Part shown: positions 37,907-45,145 of the stretch, piece after piece
How the letters are laid out: every line of letters begins with the position of its first letter
How positions within the stretch are numbered: the first letter of the stretch is position 1
Assembly: GCF_918698245.1 (NCBI RefSeq)
Contig: NZ_CAKKMS010000003.1
Location: 496,001 to 560,000, forward strand
Direction of reading: 5' to 3'
Length of the DNA stretch: 64,000 nucleotides
Origin: Pedobacter sp. Bi126
GTDB lineage: Bacteria > Bacteroidota > Bacteroidia > Sphingobacteriales > Sphingobacteriaceae
Notes under the pieces: model-generated
Databases searched by the model: none
Told to the model about the DNA's origin: nothing
Seen by the model: only the letters and a program-made list of their open reading frames with translations
Position numbers and translations under genes: made by a program

Positions 37907-38028
37907 GAACTAGATTGGTTTTAAAATTAAAAAAACCGGAGCATAATCTTCTTAAATCTAAACAGATATCAAAAATACTGATTAGCTAAGCGAAGTGTTT
38001 GTTTTTAACATATTTTAACAGCGCAGAG

Positions 38029-38102
38029 AAGACTTCTGAAGTTTTCGGAAACACGGGCCTAGTAAAATCGAAAGTCTAAGCGATGGAAGAACTTCGGATT
38101 CT
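38029..38102. repeat. Possible degenerate REP-like arms
   Basis: AAGACTTCTGAAGTTTT at 38029-38045 matches the right arm of RAYT hairpin 2 at 16 of 17 positions, and AACTTCGGATTCT at 38090-38102 resembles the left arm. The order is inverted relative to hairpin 2. It lies in a 272-bp gap that otherwise holds only a terminator. Confidence 0.4.
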
Positions 38103-38112
38103 GAGGTGGGCC

Positions 38113-38143
38113 AAAAAAAATGCCGAGACTAAAGCCTCGGCAT
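38113..38143 (-). terminator. Intrinsic terminator of the DUF3127 gene
   Basis: ATGCCGAG (38120-38127) and CTCGGCAT (38136-38143) pair perfectly, with eight A's at 38113-38120 that give a U-tract on the minus strand. It is 35 bp past the stop of the gene at 38179-38544. Confidence 0.85.
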
Positions 38144-38178
38144 GGTTCAAAATTGTTTGCTTAAAAAAGATTCTTTAT

Positions 38179-38544
38179 TTAGAAAGGCAAATCATCATCT
38201 TCACCTGGTGCACTGCTTACATCAACCGGAGCTGCATAAGCTGGCGTAGCTGCTGGAGCACCTGCTGCAACTGCATTTATACGCCAAATAACCAAACTGT
38301 TAAAATATGATGTTTTACCTGCTTTATCTGTCCAAGGGCGACCCCGTAAATTAAAGAAAACCTCAACCTCATCGCCTGCTTTAAATGTATCTAATAATGC
38401 AGTTTTATCTTGTAAAGCCTCAAAACGGATATATTCTGGGTATGTTGGATTTTCTGCGTATTCTATTATTAAATCACGCTTTTTAAACGTTTCACTTACT
38501 TGTTGTGTGGCACCTACTTCGTGTACTTTTCCTTTAATTTCCAT
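38179..38544 (-). CDS. DUF3127 protein with SSB-like acidic C-terminal tip
   Basis: A 121-aa protein whose first ~90 residues match the DUF3127 pattern: EIKGKVHEVGATQQVSETFKKR at the start, then a beta-rich fold with AGDEVEVFFNLRGRPW and YFNSLVIWRINAV. This has the look of an OB-type small barrel. A flexible Ala/Pro-rich linker (about 91-114) leads to a terminal DDDLPF, which resembles the acidic DDDIPF tip by which SSB recruits DNA-repair partners. A single-stranded nucleic-acid-binding role is inference; the family has no proven function known to me. Confidence 0.85.
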   Translation of the reverse strand: MEIKGKVHEVGATQQVSETFKKRDLIIEYAENPTYPEYIRFEALQDKTALLDTFKAGDEVEVFFNLRGRPWTDKAGKTSYFNSLVIWRINAVAAGAPAATPAYAAPVDVSSAPGEDDDLPF

Positions 38545-38612
38545 ATCTAATACTACTTAATGTACTATAAACATCAAATCTCTATAATTTTATTGATAAC
38601 TTCGCATATATT

Positions 38613-39794
38613 ATGATGCAAGTTTTCCACAATAAAAGCAAGGTAATCATTACCTGCAACAAGCGCCTTTCGCCCTATTTACAAGATGAAGTTACGGCTT
38701 TAGGTTACACCATAGAAAGATCTTTCGCTACGGGTGTTGAGCTTAATATTACCCTTACAGAGTGTATAAAGCTCAATTTGAACTTGCGCTGTGCCAGTCA
38801 GATTCTATATGCCATAAAAAGTTTCAAAGCCATTACACCCGATGATTTATACAATGAAATTGCAGCCATTGAGTGGGAAGAACTGATCGATTTTTCGGGT
38901 TATTTCTCGGTAACCTCAAATGTTGATAACCCAAATATTACCACACCACTTTTCGCAAACTTAAAGGTAAAGGATGCAATTGTAGACCGCATGAAAGAGA
39001 AAAAGGGCATCCGCCCCAACTCTGGATCTGATGCAAATAAAACAGTAGTGCATTTATACTGGAAAGATGCAGATGCCGATGTTTTTATGGATACTTCAGG
39101 CGAAACCCTTGCTAAACACGGTTACCGTAAAATTCCCGGAAAAGCACCGATGTTAGAAGCCTTGGCTGCTGGTGTTATTTTAGCAACAAATTGGGATAAG
39201 AAATCGCCATTTATTAACCCAATGTGCGGTTCAGGAACATTAGCTATCGAAGCCGCGCTGATTGCGACCAACCGTGCCCCTGGATTATACCGCATGAATT
39301 ATGGTTTTATGCACATCTTAGGTTATAATGAAGAAGATTTTTTCGCTGAGCGTAGAATTTTAAAAGATCAGGTAATTAAAAATGTTGATCTTAAAATCGT
39401 AGCTTCCGATCTTTCGGAAGATGCAGTTGAAGTAACCCGGAGAAATGCTAAAACTGCTGGTGTTGATACTTTAATCGAATTCGAAGTGTGCGATTTTGAG
39501 TTAACACCGGTTCCTGAAGATGGCAAAGGTGTTGTTGTTTTTAACCCTGAGTATGGTGAGCGTTTAGGTGTGCACAGCAAGTTAGAATTGACTTATAAAC
39601 GTATGGGCGATTTTATGAAAACGAAATGCAAGGGCTATTCTGGATATATTTTCACAGGAAATCCTGATCTTGCAAAAAAAATTGGATTAAAAGCTGCTAA
39701 AAAAGTTGAATTTTATAATGGTAAATTAGACTGTCGTTTACTAGAGTATGAATTATATGATGGCTCTCGCAGAGCACCGTTAATTGAGGCCTAG
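38613..39794 (+). CDS. THUMP-domain class I SAM-dependent RNA methyltransferase
   Basis: A 393-aa protein related to YpsC and the N-terminal half of RlmL, which make N2-methylguanosine in 23S rRNA. The THUMP region is about 45-165. The methyltransferase has FINPMCGSGTLAIEAA (motif I, 200-215), VASDLSEDAVEVTRRNA, and NPEYGER at 311-317 where the usual catalytic motif is NPPYGER. Two adjacent ATGs (38613, 38616) are possible starts. The exact target nucleotide cannot be read from sequence. Confidence 0.93.
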   Translation: MMQVFHNKSKVIITCNKRLSPYLQDEVTALGYTIERSFATGVELNITLTECIKLNLNLRCASQILYAIKSFKAITPDDLYNEIAAIEWEELIDFSGYFSVTSNVDNPNITTPLFANLKVKDAIVDRMKEKKGIRPNSGSDANKTVVHLYWKDADADVFMDTSGETLAKHGYRKIPGKAPMLEALAAGVILATNWDKKSPFINPMCGSGTLAIEAALIATNRAPGLYRMNYGFMHILGYNEEDFFAERRILKDQVIKNVDLKIVASDLSEDAVEVTRRNAKTAGVDTLIEFEVCDFELTPVPEDGKGVVVFNPEYGERLGVHSKLELTYKRMGDFMKTKCKGYSGYIFTGNPDLAKKIGLKAAKKVEFYNGKLDCRLLEYELYDGSRRAPLIEA

Positions 39795-39861
39795 TCTTTT
39801 TCATTGAAAATTAATATATTACGCTCTCTTACGTACCATAACGTAGAAAATTTTGAAGAAT

Positions 39862-40356
39862 ATGGAATTTGATGACATGGACCATATGCCCGAATGGGAG
39901 CATTTTAGCCGATTTGGCCGAGATGATGAGGATGAAGAAAATCTATCAAGTGTTGATGCAGAAAAGGTCAGACTAAAAGTGACCAGGGCTAAAAGCCTTT
40001 ACAACCAGGCAAGAGCCGTATATAAATATGCCGCCCTGTTCTGCGAAACACTGGAAGGAGAGATGGCCGAAATGACCGCTAACTTAATTATGCAGAATGC
40101 CCTCATGTTATGCCCTAAAATTGTTGGGGCAGAAGGTGCAGATATGTATATTTTAAGAATGGAAAACGCCTCTATTATCCGAACCAATTGCCGTGAATTA
40201 GAAACCCAGGTGAGAGCAGCAGATATGTTCGAAATCTGCACTCCAGAATATAAAGACATTGTTTTAGACGAAATTGAAAAATTTCGTCTACTCTTCATCG
40301 AATGGGTTAAATATTTCGAAAAAGACGAATTTGAAGATGACTGGGGGCTATATTAA
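39862..40356 (+). CDS. Conserved-looking hypothetical protein, acidic and helical
   Basis: Not recognised. The 164-aa product (ATG at 39862 preferred to a TTG at 39853) has an acidic N-terminus rich in Asp, Glu and Met (about 1-35), a mainly helical middle and an acidic C-terminal end DEFEDDWGLY. No membrane segment or signal is visible. It follows the methyltransferase by 67 bp on the same strand and may share its transcript. Codon use looks like that of its neighbours and the frame is uninterrupted, which supports a real gene. Confidence 0.75.
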   Translation: MEFDDMDHMPEWEHFSRFGRDDEDEENLSSVDAEKVRLKVTRAKSLYNQARAVYKYAALFCETLEGEMAEMTANLIMQNALMLCPKIVGAEGADMYILRMENASIIRTNCRELETQVRAADMFEICTPEYKDIVLDEIEKFRLLFIEWVKYFEKDEFEDDWGLY

Positions 40357-40669
40357 GCCTTAATAATTAATTTTTCTGCGTTTTCTTACCTCCCACCTTT
40401 TCTCTTGTTGATTTGAGCTGCATCACGCAATAATATTCTAAATGTATCATATCGCTCCTTCCACCTAAAGCACAACAATCAATACAAAAACCTGATTATC
40501 AATCAAAAACAGAACCCTTAAACATTTAGGTTATTTTTTTGTTGTAACAATTAGTTCATTAATCCGTTTCGCGTAATTCCCAATAGTACTAAAATTTATA
40601 ATTTAAAATCTGTTGCGGTGAAAGTTTCGTACATAATGAAAAAACATTAAAAAAATTTATCCCTTTTTT
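40357..40669. other. Gene-free 313-bp intergenic region
   Basis: No open frame of note, no strong hairpin and no RNA gene is seen. The right half is AT-rich and should carry the promoter of the XRE-type gene. The stretch TTATTTTTTTGTTGTAAC is present but no clear TTTG/TAnnTTTG pair could be assigned. Confidence 0.5.
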
Positions 40670-40951
40670 ATGGAAGATGTATTGGCTTTAAAAACAAAGA
40701 ATGTTGCCGGCAATATTAGAAAAATTAGAGAATACAGAGACTATACTCAAGATTATCTGGCAGCGAAATTGAAAATATCTCAAAATGCCTATAGCAAAAT
40801 TGAGCTCGGTTATAGTAAATTAACGATCGATCGTTTGTTCCAAATTGCAGCAATTTTGGAGGTTGAAGTATCTCATTTATTAACCCTTAACCACAATGAT
40901 TTAATTAAAATTATTGCTGATGATGAGAACCGGACAGCAGCCGCGAGTTAA
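40670..40951 (+). CDS. XRE-family helix-turn-helix protein
   Basis: A 93-aa protein with one Cro/C1-type HTH at about residues 13-67: IRKIREYRDYTQDYLAAKL, then SQNAYSKIELG and LTIDRLFQIAAILEV. Only a short tail follows, so it is a stand-alone DNA-binding protein of a type common in Sphingobacteriaceae. No toxin-like partner lies beside it, so it is not assigned as an antitoxin. Regulatory target unknown. Confidence 0.9.
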   Translation: MEDVLALKTKNVAGNIRKIREYRDYTQDYLAAKLKISQNAYSKIELGYSKLTIDRLFQIAAILEVEVSHLLTLNHNDLIKIIADDENRTAAAS

Positions 40952-41024
40952 TATCCATGCGCTGTTGATATCATTTCTTTTACCCTGCAAATAATTCCAA
41001 TACCTTTGGAACAAATTTAGAACG

Positions 41025-41669
41025 ATGCAGGCTACCATTCAAAAAACTATCGATTTTGTTCAGAAAACACTAGCCAATGCCGAGGCAGGGCACGATTGGT
41101 TTCATATTGAGCGTGTTTTTAAAACCGCTCAAACCATTAATCAACAAGAAAATGGCGACGAACTTGTAGTCGCCTTTGCCGCATTGTTGCATGATATTGC
41201 TGATCCTAAATTTAATAATGGTGATGAAGAACTGGGACCGAACATGGCTGCTTCATTCTTAGCATCGATAGCTGTTGATGCTGAGGTTATTGCCCATGTT
41301 AAACTGATTATCCAGAACATGTCGTTCAAAAATAGTTTTGATGGCACAGGTTTCACCTCAAAAGAAATGCAAATTGTACAGGATGCAGATCGTTTAGACG
41401 CCATAGGAGCCATTGGTATTGCAAGAGCATTTACCTATGGCGGATTCAAAAACAGGGTACTTTACGATCCGGCTATTTTACCCGAAGAACACCTCACTAA
41501 AGAAAGTTATAAAAATACCACTGCGCCTACCATTAACCATTTTTACGAAAAACTGCTGTTGTTGAAAGACATGATGAATACTGAAGCAGGGAAAGCAATA
41601 GCCATAGAAAGACACAATTTTATGCTTCTATACCTGGAGCACTTTTATAAAGAGTGGGATGGTAAATAA
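41025..41669 (+). CDS. HD-domain phosphohydrolase (YedJ-type)
   Basis: A 214-aa metal-dependent hydrolase of the HD superfamily. The metal site is formed by His27 in HDWFHIERV, His56-Asp57 in ALLHDIADPKF and Asp122 in QDADRLDAIGAIGIAR. This DADRLDAIG pattern is that of the YedJ/YpgQ subgroup, some of which hydrolyse nucleotides. It is 73 bp after the XRE-type gene. Substrate not known. Confidence 0.93.
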   Translation: MQATIQKTIDFVQKTLANAEAGHDWFHIERVFKTAQTINQQENGDELVVAFAALLHDIADPKFNNGDEELGPNMAASFLASIAVDAEVIAHVKLIIQNMSFKNSFDGTGFTSKEMQIVQDADRLDAIGAIGIARAFTYGGFKNRVLYDPAILPEEHLTKESYKNTTAPTINHFYEKLLLLKDMMNTEAGKAIAIERHNFMLLYLEHFYKEWDGK

Positions 41670-41751
41670 TCAGCAATAAGCCATAAAAATACCTAATAGT
41701 AAGTATTCCGAAACCATGCATTTGGGCTTAACTTTACAAAAATTAATCCTC

Positions 41752-42279
41752 ATGCATCCTTATAAACTAAAATACCATAAAAATAGTGTTTTGTTAATCG
41801 CGATGGTTGGCATTCCTGTGTTTTTCATTTCTTTAATGCTGTATTCTCTTTTTAGTTTACCTTCGTCGCTTTCCGAAACATCCACGTTGATATTTGTTTC
41901 GCTATCGATTATTTTAATGGCACTTCTTTTATTATGGATTACCAAAACACAGATTTTTGTACATAGTAAAATTTTAATCAGTGAAAAAGGTATAAGTTTT
42001 AAATTAAAAAGTACTTCTTTCTTATATCGGAGAACCGAGTTTTTTTCTGGATGGGAAAATGTAACCAGCGTAACCGAAATGTTCGATAACCACAATGGAG
42101 GTTACTTTTATCAAATTGAATTTAAAGACCCCGATTTCGTGGCCAACTTTAGTCCGCTTAAAAACCACGAAATAGAGGCCGACCGCTTCTTTTCAGAACT
42201 GCAATACTATCAGGAAAGTTATAATATTGCTCATCAACTCCCAATTAGCAGAAAGCTTAACCCTTCGAACAGTTTTTAA
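41752..42279 (+). CDS. Two-helix membrane protein with PH-like C-terminal part, function unknown
   Basis: Not assigned to a family. The start at 41752 (MHPYKLKYHKN, 175 aa) is preferred to 41716 because a TAACTTTAC promoter-like box lies between the two. Two membrane helices (about 10-35 and 42-65) are followed by a cytosolic domain rich in beta strands (about 70-150) with ISEKGISFKL and FFSGWENVTSV, a pattern seen in membrane proteins with bacterial PH-like folds. It stands between the HD hydrolase and the radical-SAM gene. Confidence 0.7.
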   Translation: MHPYKLKYHKNSVLLIAMVGIPVFFISLMLYSLFSLPSSLSETSTLIFVSLSIILMALLLLWITKTQIFVHSKILISEKGISFKLKSTSFLYRRTEFFSGWENVTSVTEMFDNHNGGYFYQIEFKDPDFVANFSPLKNHEIEADRFFSELQYYQESYNIAHQLPISRKLNPSNSF

Positions 42280-42320
42280 TTAACATTATTATTCCAAAAT
42301 AGAATAGGTTAGACAAATCT

Positions 42321-42364
42321 ATTTGCTAATATTTTTAGTTATTAAACTATCTTTGTTAGCAAAT
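42321..42364 (+). promoter_or_regulatory. Bacteroidetes-type promoter inside a 9-bp inverted repeat
   Basis: TTTG at 42322-42325 and TATCTTTG at 42348-42355 (22-bp gap) match the Bacteroidetes -33 and TAnnTTTG -7 elements. ATTTGCTAA (42321-42329) and TTAGCAAAT (42356-42364) are a perfect 9-bp inverted repeat that brackets the promoter, with its left arm on the -33 box. It ends 8 bp before the radical-SAM start codon. This arrangement suggests repressor control. Confidence 0.55.
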
Positions 42365-42372
42365 ATATCCCT

Positions 42373-43629
42373 ATGTTCGACCGAATCCGTGAAAAATTAA
42401 ATATTCTTGCTGACGCCGCTAAATATGATGTTTCTTGTTCATCAAGCGGCGGCACGAGAAAAAATACCAATAAAGGCCTTGGCGATAGTCATACATCCGG
42501 CATTTGCCATACATACACTGAAGATGGCCGATGTGTTTCGCTTTTAAAAATCCTCCTAACCAACCATTGTATCTACGATTGTTTATTCTGCGTTTCGCGG
42601 AAAAGCAACGATGTAAAACGTGCGGCCTTTACCGTAGATGAAGTGGTAGAACTGACCATGAATTTTTACCGCCGCAACTATATTGAAGGCCTGTTCTTAA
42701 GCTCAGGAATTTTCAAAAATGCCGATTTTACCATGGAACGGCTGTTGCTAGTGGTTAAAAAACTCCGTTTGGAACAGAACTACAACGGCTATATCCATTT
42801 AAAAACCATTCCGGGTGCCAGCGATGAACTGATTAAGGAAGCTGGCTTATATGCTGATCGGATGAGTATTAATTTAGAAATGCCAACTGAAGCCGGCTTG
42901 AAACTTTTGGCTCCCGAGAAAAACCACGGGGAAGTAATTAAACCTTTGGCTTTTGTGCAACAGCAAATCAGCCAGTTTACGGCCGATAAAAAACTGATCA
43001 AACATGTGCCAACGTTTGTACCTGCGGGACAAAGCACACAAATGGTTATTGGCGCCACACCAGAAAGCGACAAAGATATTATGTACACCGCGAATACCTT
43101 TTACAAAAACTTTTCTCTGAAAAGAGTTTATTATTCGGGTTATGTACCCATTAGCAACGACACTAGGATGCCTGTACTTGGTACACAGCCGCCATTGCTG
43201 AGAGAAAACAGGCTGTATCAAACCGATTGGTTAATGCGCTTTTATGGCTTTAAAGTGCAGGAAATTTTAAACGATGCCAACCCGAACCTTGATATTGATA
43301 TCGATCCAAAATTGAGCTGGGCGATTAGAAATATGCAGCATTTCCCTGTGGATATTAATACGGCAGATTATAAAATGATTCTCCGGATACCGGGTATCGG
43401 CGTAATGTCGGCCCAAAAAATTGTGCAGGCCAGAAAGTTCGGAAAACTCAGGATTGACCAGTTGAAAAAAATCGGCGTAGCTTATAACCGGGCCAAACAC
43501 TTTATTGTTTGCCTGGATAGCCCTTATCAGCTGAAAGATTATCAAGGCACACAGATTAAAGCTTTTATTTTGGCCGAAAGCCAGAGCAAATGTTTAAAAA
43601 CAGATAGCAACCAGATGATTTTGTTTTAA
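42373..43629 (+). CDS. Putative DNA modification/repair radical-SAM protein (TIGR03916-type)
   Basis: A 418-aa radical-SAM enzyme. The cluster motif is C-x3-C-x2-C (Cys66, Cys70, Cys73 in CIYDCLFC). Extra conserved-looking cysteines occur at 22, 45 and 54 in the N-terminal part (SCSSSGGTRKN and GICHTYTEDGRC). The C-terminus has a helix-hairpin-helix, ILRIPGIGVMSAQKIVQARK (about 335-355), a DNA-binding element. The family is known from comparative genomics as a partner of uracil-DNA-glycosylase-like proteins, but its reaction is not known to me. The next gene is its usual partner, TIGR03915. Confidence 0.92.
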   Translation: MFDRIREKLNILADAAKYDVSCSSSGGTRKNTNKGLGDSHTSGICHTYTEDGRCVSLLKILLTNHCIYDCLFCVSRKSNDVKRAAFTVDEVVELTMNFYRRNYIEGLFLSSGIFKNADFTMERLLLVVKKLRLEQNYNGYIHLKTIPGASDELIKEAGLYADRMSINLEMPTEAGLKLLAPEKNHGEVIKPLAFVQQQISQFTADKKLIKHVPTFVPAGQSTQMVIGATPESDKDIMYTANTFYKNFSLKRVYYSGYVPISNDTRMPVLGTQPPLLRENRLYQTDWLMRFYGFKVQEILNDANPNLDIDIDPKLSWAIRNMQHFPVDINTADYKMILRIPGIGVMSAQKIVQARKFGKLRIDQLKKIGVAYNRAKHFIVCLDSPYQLKDYQGTQIKAFILAESQSKCLKTDSNQMILF

Positions 43630-43640
43630 AACCCTACGAT

Positions 43641-43709
43641 CGTCATTCCCAACTTGATTGGGAATCTCAAAGCTACGGCATTAAGATTCCCGCCTTCGCG
43701 GGAATGACG
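43641..43709. repeat. Palindromic element between the radical-SAM gene and its partner
   Basis: Outer arms CGTCATTCCC (43641-43650) and GGGAATGACG (43700-43709) pair perfectly. Each half forms its own hairpin: ATTCCCAACTTGATTGGGAAT on the left, ATTCCCGCCTTCGCGGGAAT on the right. The layout resembles dispersed CGTCATTCC-type bacterial repeats. It could act as an attenuator or stabilise transcript ends. Confidence 0.75.
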
Positions 43710-43726
43710 GACTAAAATAAAACCCA

Positions 43727-44491
43727 ATGACCTACATTTTCGATGGCACTTTTCAAGGTTTATTAACCGCTGTTTTCGAATGGTTTGAACGTAAGCCAGG
43801 AAAAGTTGTGCTAAAATCTATTTCAATTTTTCAACCCGAAGCTTTTGCAGAAAGTTTTACAGTTAGCACCAGTGCAGAAAAAGCAGATCGGGTTTGGGCA
43901 GGGCTGCAAAAGAATCTCAAAAAGGATTGGCAACGCAAATACTACTGCGCCTACTTATCAGAAATACCCGAGGCTTACAACCACCTCTTTCAGTTTACCG
44001 TATACATTTTTCAAAATCAAGTTGGTGCAGAGAGTAATTATGGCAATCCGCATGTAATTGCACTGGCTAAATATGCCAAAAGCGTAGAAAGGGAAAAACA
44101 CAGAATGGAAGCATTTATCCGTTTTCAAAAAACTGGTGATGGGCTATTTTATGCCAATATAGATCCTGATTTTAATGTATTGCCTTTAATATCCAATCAT
44201 TTTAAAAACCGTTATGCCGATCAGTCTTGGGTAATCTACGATTTAAAGCGCAAATATGGCCTACATTATAATTTAACAAGCGTTGAAGAAATTACGATCA
44301 GCTTTAGCAACGGTGCAGATAAGCAAAATCTTGCACCAGTTTTAATGGACGAGCGTGAGGGATTGTACGCTACCCTTTGGAAAGATTATTTTAAAAGTGC
44401 CAACATTGTAGCGCGGAAAAACACCAAACTACATTTGCAGCATGTACCTAAAAGGTATTGGAAATATTTAACGGAGAAAGTTCCAATTTAG
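43727..44491 (+). CDS. TIGR03915-family putative DNA repair/metabolism protein
   Basis: A 254-aa protein. It begins MTYIFDGTFQGLLTAVFEWF, the typical start of the TIGR03915 family (often annotated DUF4130), and contains EREKHRMEAFIRFQ and DLKRKYGLHYN. In many bacteria this sequence is fused to a C-terminal uracil-DNA-glycosylase-like domain; here only the N-terminal family part is present, ending at KVPI. It follows the radical-SAM gene by 97 bp and should share its transcript and task. The molecular function is not established. Confidence 0.88.
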   Translation: MTYIFDGTFQGLLTAVFEWFERKPGKVVLKSISIFQPEAFAESFTVSTSAEKADRVWAGLQKNLKKDWQRKYYCAYLSEIPEAYNHLFQFTVYIFQNQVGAESNYGNPHVIALAKYAKSVEREKHRMEAFIRFQKTGDGLFYANIDPDFNVLPLISNHFKNRYADQSWVIYDLKRKYGLHYNLTSVEEITISFSNGADKQNLAPVLMDEREGLYATLWKDYFKSANIVARKNTKLHLQHVPKRYWKYLTEKVPI

Positions 44492-44497
44492 CGAACA

Positions 44498-44544
44498 AGA
44501 GTTGACATCTCTAATAGTATACAGGTTAGTCAGTGGTCAACTCT
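44498..44544 (+). promoter_or_regulatory. Inverted repeat between the TIGR03915 gene and groES
   Basis: AGAGTTGAC (44498-44506) and GTCAACTCT (44536-44544) are perfect 9-bp inverted repeats with a 29-nt interval. No T-run follows, so a terminator is not convincing. It lies 177 bp before groES. No CIRCE element is present in this gap. Confidence 0.35.
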
Positions 44545-44720
44545 GAATAAATCTGGCTAAAAAAATCAAAACTTACTGCCATGCTGACACCTACATTCTC
44601 AATTAGCGTAAAAAGTTTGACAGTTTGGTGAAAATTTGTCCCGCTAAACCTCTTGGCATAAAAAGTGTTAATTGTAAGCTTAGTTAAAAACTCAAATCAA
44701 AATAAAAAATAATAAAAGTT

Positions 44721-45011
44721 ATGGCGTTAAACCTTAAACCAATTGCTGGCAGTTCGAACAGAGTAATAGTTGAACCGGCTGCGGCAGAAGAGAAAACTGC
44801 ATCAGGTTTGTATATCCCTGATACTGCAAAAGAAAAACCATCTAAAGGAACTGTAGTTTCTGTTTCTGAAGAAGATGCTGAAGGTAAAAAAGCGAGTGTA
44901 AAAGTTGGCGATGTTGTAATTTATGGTAAATACGGTGGTACCGAATTTCCTTACGAAGGTAAAGATTACTTAATTATGCGCGAAACAGATATTTACGCTG
45001 TTGTTGGGTAA
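44721..45011 (+). CDS. groES: Co-chaperonin GroES
   Basis: The 96-aa lid of the GroEL chamber. Visible features are the N-terminal LKPIAGSSNRVIVEP strand, the mobile loop region EEKTASGLYIPDTAKEKP that contacts GroEL, the KPSKGTVVSV block and a C-terminal YLIMRETDIYAVV. It precedes groEL by 134 bp on the same strand, the usual order. Start chosen at ATG 44721, after an A-rich leader. Confidence 0.97.
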   Translation: MALNLKPIAGSSNRVIVEPAAAEEKTASGLYIPDTAKEKPSKGTVVSVSEEDAEGKKASVKVGDVVIYGKYGGTEFPYEGKDYLIMRETDIYAVVG

Positions 45012-45145
45012 TAATTTAGGATTGAATGACTGAATACCTCAAATGAGTGAATTCAGCATAAATCAACAAATAAAATAATAATGTTAGAATGAAAAAGCAG
45101 AAACTCAATCATTCTCTCATACAATCATTCAAAATTTAAAAAATA

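Noticed and set aside
40670..40951. XRE-type protein as an antitoxin
   Set aside because: No small toxin-like gene lies beside it on either side; both neighbours are well apart and of other types.
44492..44720. CIRCE element upstream of groES
   Set aside because: No TTAGCACTC-N9-GAGTGCTAA or close variant is present.
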